From contig DASQGG010000142.1 of NCBI GenBank assembly GCA_035632695.1, forward strand, positions 1 to 36,998: a stretch of 36,998 bases of DNA. The letters run 5' to 3'. This stretch comes from Thermoplasmata archaeon (GTDB lineage Archaea; Thermoplasmatota; Thermoplasmata; RBG-16-68-12). Shown here one piece after another: positions 1-8,201 of this stretch (the first letter of the stretch is position 1; the number at the start of each line of letters is the position of its first letter). Both the position numbers and the translations under genes were made by a program. The notes beneath the pieces are model-generated. The model searched no databases. It saw nothing but the letters and a program-made list of their open reading frames with translations, and had not been told where the DNA came from.

Positions 1-123
1 CTCGAATAACTCCTCGCACTTCGCAATGAGCTCCTCCTGTGGAAACTCGACGAGCGTACGTTCCTCCCCCGGTCGCCGGGCCCGGACCCCCGCGGGCTCG
101 GATGGCGCGTCCGCACTTGCCAT
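1..123 (-). CDS. N-terminal fragment of an unidentified protein, cut by the window edge
   Basis: The minus strand has an ATG at 123-121 followed by 41 open codons running off the left edge. The first half is rich in Ala, Pro, Arg and Glu and looks disordered; a more ordered stretch (LVEFPQEELIAKCEELFE) follows. A GGAGG lies about 12 nt upstream of the ATG, a long but possible Shine-Dalgarno spacing. It lies downstream of the small zinc-ribbon gene on the same strand, 120 nt away. No family can be recognised from so short a fragment. Codon use is GC-rich like the rest of the window, which supports real coding. Confidence 0.5.
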   Translation of the reverse strand, partial: MASADAPSEPAGVRARRPGEERTLVEFPQEELIAKCEELFE

Positions 124-243
124 GGTTCTACTTAACCTCCGACCCCATCGTTTCCTGTCCAGTGCAGAACCACGGTCCTCCATAGAGATGGAGGTCGAGG
201 CCAGGGATTTCCGCTGGAGTCATAGCGTGGATTTCGGTCCGCC

Positions 244-387
244 TCAGTCGCAGGGCGAGTATCCGCAGTCTCCGCAGAGGACGCAGCCGTTCATGTGGAG
301 GAGGAGAGCACCGCACTCGGGGCAGCGCGATGCGGCGGCCGGCGAGGTGCTCTCCTTGCGCACTGTGTCCGAGGAGCGGTCCCGCAT
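244..387 (-). CDS. Small stand-alone zinc-ribbon protein, 47 aa
   Basis: An ATG at 387 opens 47 codons ending in TGA at 246-244, preceded by an in-frame TAG. After a short polar N-terminus the protein is almost entirely one zinc ribbon: CPEC at residues 22-25, then CVLCGDCGYSPCD at the C-terminus. The CPxC...CxxCxxCGYSxC pattern resembles the C-terminal zinc ribbon of B12-dependent (class II) ribonucleotide reductases and other archaeal mini zinc fingers. That likeness is structural and does not assign a function. Seven cysteines in 26 residues are very unlikely by chance. It may be co-transcribed with the partial gene at the left edge and is divergent from the FmdE-like gene. Confidence 0.6.
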   Translation of the reverse strand: MRDRSSDTVRKESTSPAAASRCPECGALLLHMNGCVLCGDCGYSPCD

Positions 388-514
388 GGTCTGCAAGCAC
401 CATCGGATTACGATGGCGGGTGGGCGCTAAAAGGCGAGGCGGGGGGATGGGCGAAAGTGGTTTTGTCCCCGGAGGAGCGAACCTTCTTGTGTCGCGAACC
501 CTTCGTCGTCCCCG

Positions 515-919
515 ATGGACCTCCCGGACGAGCTCGCGGCCCTCCAGCGATTCCACGGCCATCTGGGGATCTACGTCACCCTGGGCCTGCGGATGGGGGC
601 GATCGGCCAGCGGACCTTGGGAGGCTACAAGGGCCTCCAGGCCACCGTGCGGACGGTACCCAAGCCGCCGATGATGTGCGTGGTCGACGGCGTCCAGTTC
701 GCGAGTGCCTGCACGATGGGCAAGGGCAACATCGCGATCGAGGCGGCGCAGGAACCCGGCGTCACGTTCGAGAAGGAGGGCCGTCGGATCACGATTTCAT
801 TGAAACCCGGGCTGAATCGGCTCATCCAAGGCGAGATGTCCCACGACCGGGAGATCGAGCGGTCCGTGCACTACTACGAAGCGCCCGAGGCCGAGCTCTT
901 CGACGTCAGGGAAGGCTGA
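515..919 (+). CDS. FmdE/FwdE-family protein (formylmethanofuran dehydrogenase subunit E-like), 134 aa
   Basis: The protein has the FmdE core: FHGHLG near residues 13-18, a CVVDGVQ segment around 55-61, and CTMGKGN at 66-72. Classical members carry a Cys just after the HGHL motif (HGHLCPG); here it is Gly-Ile-Tyr, so part of the usual metal site is missing while His14, His16 and Cys66 remain. It is a single-domain form without the C-terminal zinc finger found in many FmdE proteins. No other formylmethanofuran dehydrogenase subunit is nearby, so a role in methanogenic C1 chemistry is not supported. A redox or metal-binding accessory role is more cautious. It converges with the subtilase, 4 nt away. 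Confidence 0.82.
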   Translation: MDLPDELAALQRFHGHLGIYVTLGLRMGAIGQRTLGGYKGLQATVRTVPKPPMMCVVDGVQFASACTMGKGNIAIEAAQEPGVTFEKEGRRITISLKPGLNRLIQGEMSHDREIERSVHYYEAPEAELFDVREG

Positions 920-923
920 CGGC

Positions 924-3900
924 CTACCACCCGGCGACGGCCCAATCCGCCGCGGACGGGAGGCGGATCCAGTAGCCGACCCCCGCCACGATCGGCGTCG
1001 TGTCTCCCAGGATCTTCAGGTGGTAGGCATCGTTGGGATCGAACCCCTCGACCAGGTTGGCCCCGGTGGCCGCTCGGAGCGAGCCGACGGTCCCGTTCCC
1101 CCGGAAGCCGGGGAGCGCGATCAGGTTCCAGCCCGCGCAGAGATGGAGGCGCACCTCCGCTTGGGCAACGCCTAGGACAAGCAGATTCCCGGGCCCGGTC
1201 GCCTTGAACCAGAAGCCGCGTCCGGCGGCCAAGGGTAGCGTCGCGCCGCCCGCGGGTGTCGCCCGCGTCCATCCGAAGCCGCTCGAGCACGCGTCGTATG
1301 TCCATGCCTCGGACCAGCCCACACTTCCTGCGAGTGCGGCCACGGAGGTGGTTCCCAGGGTCACGGGCATGCCCAGGATGTTGAGCCCGGAGACCACGGG
1401 CGTCCAGACCTTGGCGGCGATGGCCGGGCTGAGGCCCGTGTTCCCCGCCGCGTCCACGGTCTCGATGCGGTAGAATGCGTCAGCGGGATCCGACGCCCCG
1501 CGTCCGGGGTCGACGAAGGAGTACGTCAGGGCGCCCGTGGCGGTCACGTTCCCGGCCGGCTGCGTGTACGGACCGGAGGGGTTCGCGGCGCGCCAAACCC
1601 GATACAAGACCGTGCCGCCATACAGGCTGTCATCCCACGCTCGCCGCCAGGTAATCTGGAGGTCCGCCGCCGCGTTTACGGTGGCCAGGGCCGCCAGCAC
1701 CGCGGACGCCGGCGGGAGCGTGTCCGGGCCCACGTTCAGGACCGTAAGGCACGTGCGGTTGAACGGGCCCCAGACGCCTGCGACGTTCTGGGCATGGACC
1801 CAGACGCACGTGCTCCCGGGCGGGACCGCGAATCCGCCGGTGAACGTGAGGTTCTCCACAGGTTCGTCGAAGCCCCCGTCCGTGGCTGCGAGCGGGGCGC
1901 CCGTCCCATTGGGCGCGGTGGGCGCCGTCGCGGACCAGAACAGCTCCGCGGCGGCGATCGCACCGTCCCCGGACCGGGTGTCGTCCGCGGTGGCGTTGAC
2001 CCAGGCGAGAGCCGCGGCCCCGGGCGGGTCAGGGCGGCTCCGCACACTCCCTGCCCGGACGACGGGGCCGAGGGTGCTGCCGCCCGTGCGGTTGATTCCG
2101 AACGTCCGGTTGCTCACGGATTCCCCCGTGAGGCTTGGGGTTCCGTTGTCGAACGCGAGGATGCGGATCAGGTACGCGTCCCCGTTCTGGACGCCGGAGA
2201 GGTTCCAGGCTGCGCTCCGTGCGGTGCCGGGCGCGGCCGGGAGCGCGGTCCACGTCTGGCCGTCGTCGGGACTCTCCGCAACGGTGAACGAGGCGAGGCC
2301 GATCCCCGGGCCGCTCGCCGACGCGGTCCAGTTGATCGCGATCGTCGCGCCCGTATGCGTGCCCCCGGAGGGCGCGACGAGGGACACCGTCGGAGGAGCT
2401 CGGTCCAGCGACGTGGCCGACACACCCACGAGCCAGCGCACGGCGTTGTCCAGGATCTCCGCGCGGGTCGGGCTGGTCGGTCGCAGGTCCGTCGCGTTCG
2501 TGTCCACGCTCGTGAGTTCGAAGGCGAAATACTCGAGGCGGGACGGCATCCCGCCCCAGGCTCCGATGCCCGTCGTGCCGTTGTTCGCGGGGGCCACCCA
2601 GCGCAGACCGATGGCTGCATTCCCGGCACACCCCGAGACGCCGCTGTCCCGCCAGGCGATGGTCGCCGCGCCCGCAGCACCGGATGCCGCGATCTCGTCG
2701 TCGGCGCCGCCCGTCCGATGCGGCGTGTAGGGGACCCCCGCCGCGTACGGGCCGCTCACCGGGTCGCCGGCCACGCCGACCACCTGGTTGATCGTCGTGG
2801 GATCGCACACGAAGCTCGCCTTCAGGACGCCACCGAGCCAGGCCGCGTTGGCCGCGCTGTACCATGGCGACGCCGCACTCCCCAGGGACCACGAGGTGTC
2901 GTGGGAGAAGATCAGGAGGCGACCGCCCCCATCCAGGTACGCCTTGACGAGGCCCTGGGCCGTCGTGTTGAACGTCGGGTACTCCTCGAGGCCGACCTGC
3001 CAGATGACCGCCTTGCGCCCCTGGAGAACGGAGAGGGGCGGCAGCCCCGAGTCCGCCACGTGCCACGTGGACCAGGTCCACCCCGACGCATCCAGGGCCG
3101 CCGCGTACGATGCCTCCCGCTCGGTCGGGAAGCTCGCGTCCCCGATCACGAGGAGGAGGTCGCCCCACGGAGGCGTGCGGAACGTGTAGAGCCGCCCGCC
3201 GTTCGTGTCCCGCGTCAGGTGGCCGAGGTCGTCCCTGGAGAGGACTTCGTAATAGTAGAGCGTGTCCGGTTGGAGCCCCTGGAGGACGAGCGCATGGGAC
3301 GTCCGCAGCAGGGGCTCGCTCACGTTGGCCGTCAGGGATGCCGCGGTGGTCCCGTACGCGACCGTGGAGTCTCCGGGGAGATCGGTACTCCAGCGAATTT
3401 CCGCCGAGGTCGCCTCGATGGAATCCGCCACGACGCCGGAGATGGCGGGCGACGTGGCACGGACGGTCGCCGTGGCCACGGCGGTGTGGGCCGGTGAAGC
3501 GTCCGTGTACGTGACCGTGATCGTGTCCCCGTCCCGCACTTCGAGGATGCCGTCCGGCGCGGGCTGCCCGAACGCCGTCGGGATGCTGCCGGTCCACGGT
3601 GCTCCGGAGGCGGGTTGGGTGAGGGTCACGGTCTCCCCGGCGGGCTCGAGGGTCGAGGTCACGTGCGCGGTTACCGCCGTGGCGTCCGCGTCGTCCACGC
3701 GGATGCGCATCGTGTCTGCCTCGCTGTACGTGGCCTTGTCCAGGGTCAACCGGCCGTAGTTCCGGTCCAGGCCGCCCGTAGCCACGAGGGCGAACCGCTG
3801 TGGCCCGACGGGCACGTTCGCGCCGATCACGGTGACCGTCCAGTCCCCCGCCGCGGGGGACTTGAGGAGGACGGCCTCCTCCGTGTTCGTCGTATCGAAC

Positions 3901-6293
3901 GTTCCGCCGGGAAGGGATTGCCCGATCGAGGAGGGCCCGAAGTTGTTCCCTCGGAACACGGTCCCGTTCGGGGCGGTCACCTGGAGGTCCAGGCCGTTCA
4001 CGAGGGCCTTGGAGGCGCCCAGGGTGCCGGGGTAGTCCGTCCACGCCAGGACGAAGCGGGCGGTCGATGCGCCCAGGAGGACGTGGAACGTGTACGTCAT
4101 CGCCTGCCCCGTGACCAGGCCCGCGGCGTTGTCCACGACCTCCGTGTCGAAGGCGTCTCCGGGCAGCGGGAGGATCTTGGAGAGGAGGATGCGGCCGAAG
4201 CCCTGCTGGTTGTTCGGCCAGGTGCCCGCGCTCGTCCCCGTCCCCGTGAGCTGCTGGCCGGAGGCGAGGAGCATCGCCCGCAAGAGGGCCGCGCTCGGGT
4301 CGATCGCGTCCGCGGGCACGGGGGATCGCGAGGGGTACCAACCCTGGGTGAAGTATTGACGGAGGATCGCCGCCGCCGCGGCGGCCGCGGGTGTGGCGTA
4401 GCTCGTCCCGGCCCACCCATGGTCCAGCGGCATGGAGCACGTCGCCGAGTTGGGGCAGTCGAAGGCGTTCCCGTCGGAGGTCGCGGAGAACCCGTCCGCG
4501 GTGGCGACGAGGTCCGGCTTGAGCCGCCCATCCTGCGTCGGGCCCCGGCTGCCGAACGAGGCGAGGTCGTTCTGGGTTCCCGCGTTCGTGAGGCTTGCGC
4601 ACTGGGTGTACGCGCCGTCCGGGTTGCACGCGCCGCCCACCGTGACGACGTTCTTCGCGATGCCCGGCGTGTCGATGGACGAGGCCGTGGGCCCCGAGTT
4701 GCCCGCGGCGAAGAACATCAGGAAGTCCGGGTGGTCCCAGACGAAGGCGTCCACCTGACGCGCTCCCACATCGTACGCGCCGCCCGCGGAGCCCCAGCTG
4801 CTGCTCTGAATCCGCACGGGCGCGAGCGGATCGTTGTACCCGAGCCCAGGCGGCCCGAACAGGTCCGCGTAGTCCTGGGGCACGTAGATCAGGGTCTCAC
4901 CGCCGTTCGAGCACGTGCTCCCCGGCGCGAGTCCTCCGACGTCCTCGAAGTAGATCTGGGCGGCCAGTGCGTTCCCGTTGTTCAGGTCCGACGAGATCCC
5001 GTACGCGTTCCCCGCGAGGGTCGACGCCACTGCGGTGCCATGCCCATCGGCGGCGCCGTCGTACGCGCAATCCATCATGGAGTACGGGTCCCACGGTCCG
5101 CCACCGCCGGGCCACGTGAGCTGGCCCGTTTGCACGCCCATGTCCAGGTACCGCACGACCTTGCGGCGGGTCGAATCCGTCACGTTGTACAGGTCCCCGG
5201 AGACAATCTGGGTCGGACTCTGGCGGAACTGGGAGTTGTCGTAATCGATCCCTGTGTCCGCGATTCCGATCACCTGCCCGCTCCCGTTCAGGTTCGCGTT
5301 CCAGTACCGGTAGCTGCCCGTCAGGTTGGTCTGGAGCACCCAGTCCGTCGCATAGTTCAGGGTCCGGACGGGCAGGACCGGGTCGATGTACTGGACCTCG
5401 GGGAGGGAGGCGATCGCGGGGACCAAGGAGGCGTCCACGCGGGCGCGGACCCATTGGAAGTCTCCCTGCCCGAACGCGCCCGCGATCCCCGCCGCAGACG
5501 GGTCCGCGGCGCGGGCGGGTACGCCCTGTCGGGCCAGCCAAGCGATCACCGCATTCACGGGCTCTCCCGGCCACACGACGATGCGCAAGTCCCGGACGCC
5601 GCCCGCGGAGGCCAAGGTGAGCGGCACCTTCCAAGAGGAGGCGTAGGGCCCGGTCCAATCCACGTAGTGCAGGGAATCCAGACCCGAGAGCGCCGACGAC
5701 GGGCCGCGGACGATCAGGGCGTCCGTCGGCATGTACTGAAGGACGTGGATGCCGCGGGCTTCCAGCGCGTTGGTCCACGCCTCCTTGATCGGTGCGTAGA
5801 AGTGGACGAGCCCCACGGCCTCGCCGCTCCCGTCCGCCGGCCAGAGGCTGGGGGCCGCGGCGGTCAGCGTCCGCACGTCGACGTCGCCGTTCACCAGGTG
5901 GAGGAACGGCGCTCCGGGGAGCGCCGCCGCATAGTACCCCGACGTGTTCAGGATGCCGAGGGCCGATGCCGGTCCGCGCCCCACGGAGAACGCACCGTAG
6001 TCCTCCAGGAGCGCTGCGCCGGCCGCGGCGATCTCTTGGGCCGATGCGTCCGTGCGGAAGGTGACCGGGTCCGTCGACGACGGAGCGCGCACCGTCGTGC
6101 TGCGAGGCGGCAGGAAGGACGGGAGCTGGACGAGGAGGGCCAGCGCGAGGAGGAGGGCCACCGCGATGCGCAACCAACGTACGGCCGTGCGGACGTTCCT
6201 CCTCGGAGGGCCCGGGTGCGGGACGAAGCTTCGGGTCCGGGAAAGGCGGATGTGGGCCACGCCACTTGAGGCTTTTGGCCCGAACTCCTCCAT
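924..6293 (-). CDS. Very large secreted subtilisin-like serine protease (peptidase S8) with fibronectin-like repeats, 1789 aa
   Basis: With ATG at 6293, residues 30-60 hold a basic stretch (RRNVRTAVRWLR) followed by a hydrophobic helix, a signal peptide or N-terminal anchor. A propeptide-like region runs to about 320. The S8 catalytic domain shows DTGID (Asp346), DGHGT (His418), the oxyanion Asn532 in AAGNSGP, and GTSYATP (Ser631). A jelly-roll segment (LAWTDYPG, about 710-845), a fibronectin III domain (about 950-1035), a flavodoxin/GATase-like segment (about 1040-1290), further Ig/FN3 repeats and a C-terminal Cys-containing GWNLIALPG module follow. An earlier in-frame TTG at 6320 overlaps the upstream KaiC-like gene; the ATG was preferred. 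No C-terminal anchor is seen. The likely role is extracellular protein degradation or surface-layer processing. Confidence 0.9.
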   Translation of the reverse strand: MEEFGPKASSGVAHIRLSRTRSFVPHPGPPRRNVRTAVRWLRIAVALLLALALLVQLPSFLPPRSTTVRAPSSTDPVTFRTDASAQEIAAAGAALLEDYGAFSVGRGPASALGILNTSGYYAAALPGAPFLHLVNGDVDVRTLTAAAPSLWPADGSGEAVGLVHFYAPIKEAWTNALEARGIHVLQYMPTDALIVRGPSSALSGLDSLHYVDWTGPYASSWKVPLTLASAGGVRDLRIVVWPGEPVNAVIAWLARQGVPARAADPSAAGIAGAFGQGDFQWVRARVDASLVPAIASLPEVQYIDPVLPVRTLNYATDWVLQTNLTGSYRYWNANLNGSGQVIGIADTGIDYDNSQFRQSPTQIVSGDLYNVTDSTRRKVVRYLDMGVQTGQLTWPGGGGPWDPYSMMDCAYDGAADGHGTAVASTLAGNAYGISSDLNNGNALAAQIYFEDVGGLAPGSTCSNGGETLIYVPQDYADLFGPPGLGYNDPLAPVRIQSSSWGSAGGAYDVGARQVDAFVWDHPDFLMFFAAGNSGPTASSIDTPGIAKNVVTVGGACNPDGAYTQCASLTNAGTQNDLASFGSRGPTQDGRLKPDLVATADGFSATSDGNAFDCPNSATCSMPLDHGWAGTSYATPAAAAAAAILRQYFTQGWYPSRSPVPADAIDPSAALLRAMLLASGQQLTGTGTSAGTWPNNQQGFGRILLSKILPLPGDAFDTEVVDNAAGLVTGQAMTYTFHVLLGASTARFVLAWTDYPGTLGASKALVNGLDLQVTAPNGTVFRGNNFGPSSIGQSLPGGTFDTTNTEEAVLLKSPAAGDWTVTVIGANVPVGPQRFALVATGGLDRNYGRLTLDKATYSEADTMRIRVDDADATAVTAHVTSTLEPAGETVTLTQPASGAPWTGSIPTAFGQPAPDGILEVRDGDTITVTYTDASPAHTAVATATVRATSPAISGVVADSIEATSAEIRWSTDLPGDSTVAYGTTAASLTANVSEPLLRTSHALVLQGLQPDTLYYYEVLSRDDLGHLTRDTNGGRLYTFRTPPWGDLLLVIGDASFPTEREASYAAALDASGWTWSTWHVADSGLPPLSVLQGRKAVIWQVGLEEYPTFNTTAQGLVKAYLDGGGRLLIFSHDTSWSLGSAASPWYSAANAAWLGGVLKASFVCDPTTINQVVGVAGDPVSGPYAAGVPYTPHRTGGADDEIAASGAAGAATIAWRDSGVSGCAGNAAIGLRWVAPANNGTTGIGAWGGMPSRLEYFAFELTSVDTNATDLRPTSPTRAEILDNAVRWLVGVSATSLDRAPPTVSLVAPSGGTHTGATIAINWTASASGPGIGLASFTVAESPDDGQTWTALPAAPGTARSAAWNLSGVQNGDAYLIRILAFDNGTPSLTGESVSNRTFGINRTGGSTLGPVVRAGSVRSRPDPPGAAALAWVNATADDTRSGDGAIAAAELFWSATAPTAPNGTGAPLAATDGGFDEPVENLTFTGGFAVPPGSTCVWVHAQNVAGVWGPFNRTCLTVLNVGPDTLPPASAVLAALATVNAAADLQITWRRAWDDSLYGGTVLYRVWRAANPSGPYTQPAGNVTATGALTYSFVDPGRGASDPADAFYRIETVDAAGNTGLSPAIAAKVWTPVVSGLNILGMPVTLGTTSVAALAGSVGWSEAWTYDACSSGFGWTRATPAGGATLPLAAGRGFWFKATGPGNLLVLGVAQAEVRLHLCAGWNLIALPGFRGNGTVGSLRAATGANLVEGFDPNDAYHLKILGDTTPIVAGVGYWIRLPSAADWAVAGW

Positions 6294-6309
6294 GTCGCCG
6301 AGGTCCGCG

Positions 6310-7035
6310 TCACTCAGCAAGGATGCGCGTGGCTTGGAGAATCCCGTTCTGGAAGATCAGCGTGTAGTAGTTCGGCGAGTGGTTCGTCCCTCGCATCTTC
6401 ACGCAGCGGATGCGACGCTGGATGTTCGCGTCGTCCACGCGCTCCATCTTCAGGTGGATGATCCCGTCGCTCAGGAACTCCTCGCCGTTCTTGCCAAAAT
6501 CCTCGCTCCCGGCCTTCATCTCGCAGATGAGGATCGTGGTGGCCTTGAGATCCCGGAGCCACTCGAAGAGCTGGAACAGGTCCTCTCGGGGGTGCTCGAA
6601 GTGGGACATGACCTCGAGGACGGGCAGGGAGTCGACGACGAGTAGGTCGTAGTTCAGGGAGCGCTTGAGGTTCGACGCGTACATCTTGAAGATGTCGATC
6701 CAGGCCTTCTGGCCCATGCCGTCCAGGTTGCGACGGATCATCCCGAGGTCGACGATGCTCACCTTGTTCTCCACGTCGCTGGGGCTGAGGCTCATGCTGT
6801 TGAGATGCCGCGTCAGGCTCTCGCGACCTTGCTCCAGGGAGATGTAGGTGCCCGTGCGGCCCTCCCGGAGCGCGTTCTGGTAGAGCAGGTTGAAGGCGAT
6901 CGTGGACTTCATGGTCCCAGGTTCGCCGGCCAGGAGGACCACGCTGCCCGGGGGAATCCCGCCGCCGAGCTTCTCATCAAAACCGTGGATGAAGGTGCGG
7001 ATGCGGTCTTCCTCGCCCATCGCGGAGCGTTCCAT
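6310..7035 (-). CDS. KaiC/RAD55-family ATPase, single domain, 241 aa
   Basis: This is a single RecA-like KaiC domain. The N-terminal GFDEKLGGGIPPGS is typical of the family, the Walker A is GEPGTMKST (residues 37-45), and the Walker B is YDLLVVDS with Asp135. The length fits archaeal one-domain KaiC-like proteins; members of this family act as signalling or regulatory ATPases, including ArlH-like proteins. A second start (Met6, 7020) is possible. An AT-rich CTTATTTTTCC element upstream (minus strand, 7113-7103) is the best TATA candidate. The subtilase start lies 16 nt past its stop, so co-transcription is likely. Partner and output are unknown. Confidence 0.87.
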   Translation of the reverse strand: MERSAMGEEDRIRTFIHGFDEKLGGGIPPGSVVLLAGEPGTMKSTIAFNLLYQNALREGRTGTYISLEQGRESLTRHLNSMSLSPSDVENKVSIVDLGMIRRNLDGMGQKAWIDIFKMYASNLKRSLNYDLLVVDSLPVLEVMSHFEHPREDLFQLFEWLRDLKATTILICEMKAGSEDFGKNGEEFLSDGIIHLKMERVDDANIQRRIRCVKMRGTNHSPNYYTLIFQNGILQATRILAE

Positions 7036-7102
7036 CTCAAGGACGGAGTATAGCCGTTCCGAGACAGTTATCAGGAGCGATAGCCGCCGGTGCCTGTGCT
7101 CT

Positions 7103-7113
7103 GGAAAAATAAG
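7103..7113 (-). promoter_or_regulatory. Candidate TATA element for the KaiC-like gene
   Basis: Read on the minus strand, CTTATTTTTCC stands out in a GC-rich background, about 70 nt before the KaiC-like ATG at 7035. That would leave a leader of about 45 nt. It could equally serve the plus strand, so the assignment is tentative. Confidence 0.3.
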
Positions 7114-7218
7114 GGGGAGTAATCGTCAGGATGACAGCGTGGGCACATCCCTTGGGGATATGAGGTTTCTTGAACTCGGTCTGTTAGCAGGTTTTCCTCT
7201 GGAAGCCGCGGTGAAACG

Positions 7219-7225
7219 TTTATTT
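7219..7225 (+). promoter_or_regulatory. Candidate TATA box for the winged-helix-like gene
   Basis: TTTATTT within an AAACGTTTATTTGTTATCC stretch is AT-rich against its surroundings. It predicts a transcript start near 7247, about 20 nt before the TTG at 7268. This supports the shorter gene model. Confidence 0.4.
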
Positions 7226-7267
7226 GTTATCCGGTCTGTTACCAGGGCCGCGGGGGAACGGTTCTTC

Positions 7268-7852
7268 TTGTTTGTACCGGAGCGGAACCTGAAGGACCTC
7301 GTCGTCTCCTACATCCGGGACCAGGAGCGCTCCATCAGCGCCCTCACGAAGCAGCTCGAGTCGGACGGGTACAGCTTTCACCGCCTGTTCGTGACGGGCT
7401 ATCTCAAGGCCCTGGCCGATGTCGGCGTTCTCCGGGAGAAGCAGATCCCTCCGGCGAAGGTGTACACGGCCTCCGCGCACCGGGACGCGAACCTCTACGA
7501 GAGCGTGGGCGAGAAATGCCGCGAGGCGGCTGCCGATGAGCCCGCCCAAGCGCGCCTGGCCGTCGCCGCCCTCCAGCGGCTCTTCCGGCGTCCCATCTTC
7601 CTCCGCGAGCTTCGGGAGTGCGGCTTCACGGGGGCCGTCGACGTGTCCGCCGTCGCGAAGGACGAGCGCGAGGAGGCACGGCGCGCCCTCGCCAAACTCG
7701 GGCTCCAGATTCCCACGAACGAGCCCGCGTACCGCGTCGAGGAGCGGCGGAACGACGTGCGGGACGCAATCCTGTGCGACATCATCGTGGAGCGGTTCGG
7801 ACTCACGCCCCTCGTGCTGGACACGAAGCAGATGAAACTCATGGAGCACTGA
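7268..7852 (+). CDS. Conserved-looking winged-helix-like protein of unknown function, about 194 aa
   Basis: The N-terminal 60 residues (ERNLKDLVVSYIRDQERSIS, then SALTKQL and HRLFVTGYLKALADVGVLREK) read as a winged-helix DNA-binding fold. A helical, charged C-terminal half with no recognisable motif follows. Start choice is uncertain: in-frame ATG 7160 and GTG 7211 exist, but codon third positions are AT-rich before about 7262 and GC-rich afterwards, and a TATA-like element sits at 7219-7225. TTG 7268 is therefore preferred. The product may be a transcriptional regulator, but no ligand domain is visible. It is divergent from the KaiC-like gene and converges on the SRP RNA gene. The frame is confidently coding; the function is not known. 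Confidence 0.65.
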   Translation: MFVPERNLKDLVVSYIRDQERSISALTKQLESDGYSFHRLFVTGYLKALADVGVLREKQIPPAKVYTASAHRDANLYESVGEKCREAAADEPAQARLAVAALQRLFRRPIFLRELRECGFTGAVDVSAVAKDEREEARRALAKLGLQIPTNEPAYRVEERRNDVRDAILCDIIVERFGLTPLVLDTKQMKLMEH

Positions 7853-7860
7853 GCCGGGGA

Positions 7861-8171
7861 GCTAGGCCATCGGGGTGGACGCTCAGCTCCGACGCCGGGG
7901 AATCCGAATGCCTCCTCGGTCCTGCGACCCCGCGAGCGTTGGTAGTCCGCGGTTAGGCTGCTCACTTCCGTGCCTGACCCGTTCCCCACGGTCAGGATAA
8001 GGGACGCAACTCTCCAGCTGCGTTCCCTACCGCCTCCAGCCCCGCGGGACAGAGCCTCAACGTTGGCATCCGGACCGGCGCCAGACTGGGAGCGCCGCCC
8101 CCGACTGTCACCGCCCCATGAGGACGATTTGGGTCTAAAAGGAGACGCCCGGCCTCCCGGTCAAGCCTAGC
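7861..8171 (-). ncRNA. Signal recognition particle RNA (archaeal 7S RNA)
   Basis: On the minus strand, 7978-7956 reads as SRP helix 8: it contains CACGGAAGTGAGCAGCC, that is, the GGAA tetraloop followed by the universally conserved AGCAGCC asymmetric loop. The termini pair perfectly: GCTAGGC (8171-8165) with GCCTAGC (7867-7861), giving the 5'/3' closing helix 1 typical of archaeal SRP RNA. The span of about 311 nt matches archaeal 7S RNA (roughly 300-320 nt). A TATA box (GTTAAATAGG) lies about 26 nt before the predicted 5' end. The RNA scaffolds SRP19 and SRP54 for cotranslational membrane targeting. The ends are inferred from helix 1 and may be off by a few nt. Confidence 0.92.
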
Positions 8172-8192
8172 GGGAACGCCCAACCGAGCCAT

Positions 8193-8201
8193 CCTATTTA
8201 A
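8193..8201 (-). promoter_or_regulatory. TATA box of the SRP RNA gene
   Basis: TTAAATAGG on the minus strand is centred about 26 nt before the predicted SRP RNA 5' end at 8171. It overlaps the last codons and the TAG stop (GTT AAA TAG) of the upstream membrane-protein gene. Confidence 0.65.

Noticed and set aside
3615-6269. Very long open frame (over 880 codons) on the plus strand opposite the subtilase
   Set aside because: Its translation is Arg/Gly/Val-rich without motifs, as expected from the complement of GC-rich coding DNA. The minus strand has a full S8 catalytic triad.
7495-8192. Short open frames across the SRP RNA region on both strands
   Set aside because: They lack motifs and the region folds as SRP RNA, with conserved helix 8 and pairing ends.
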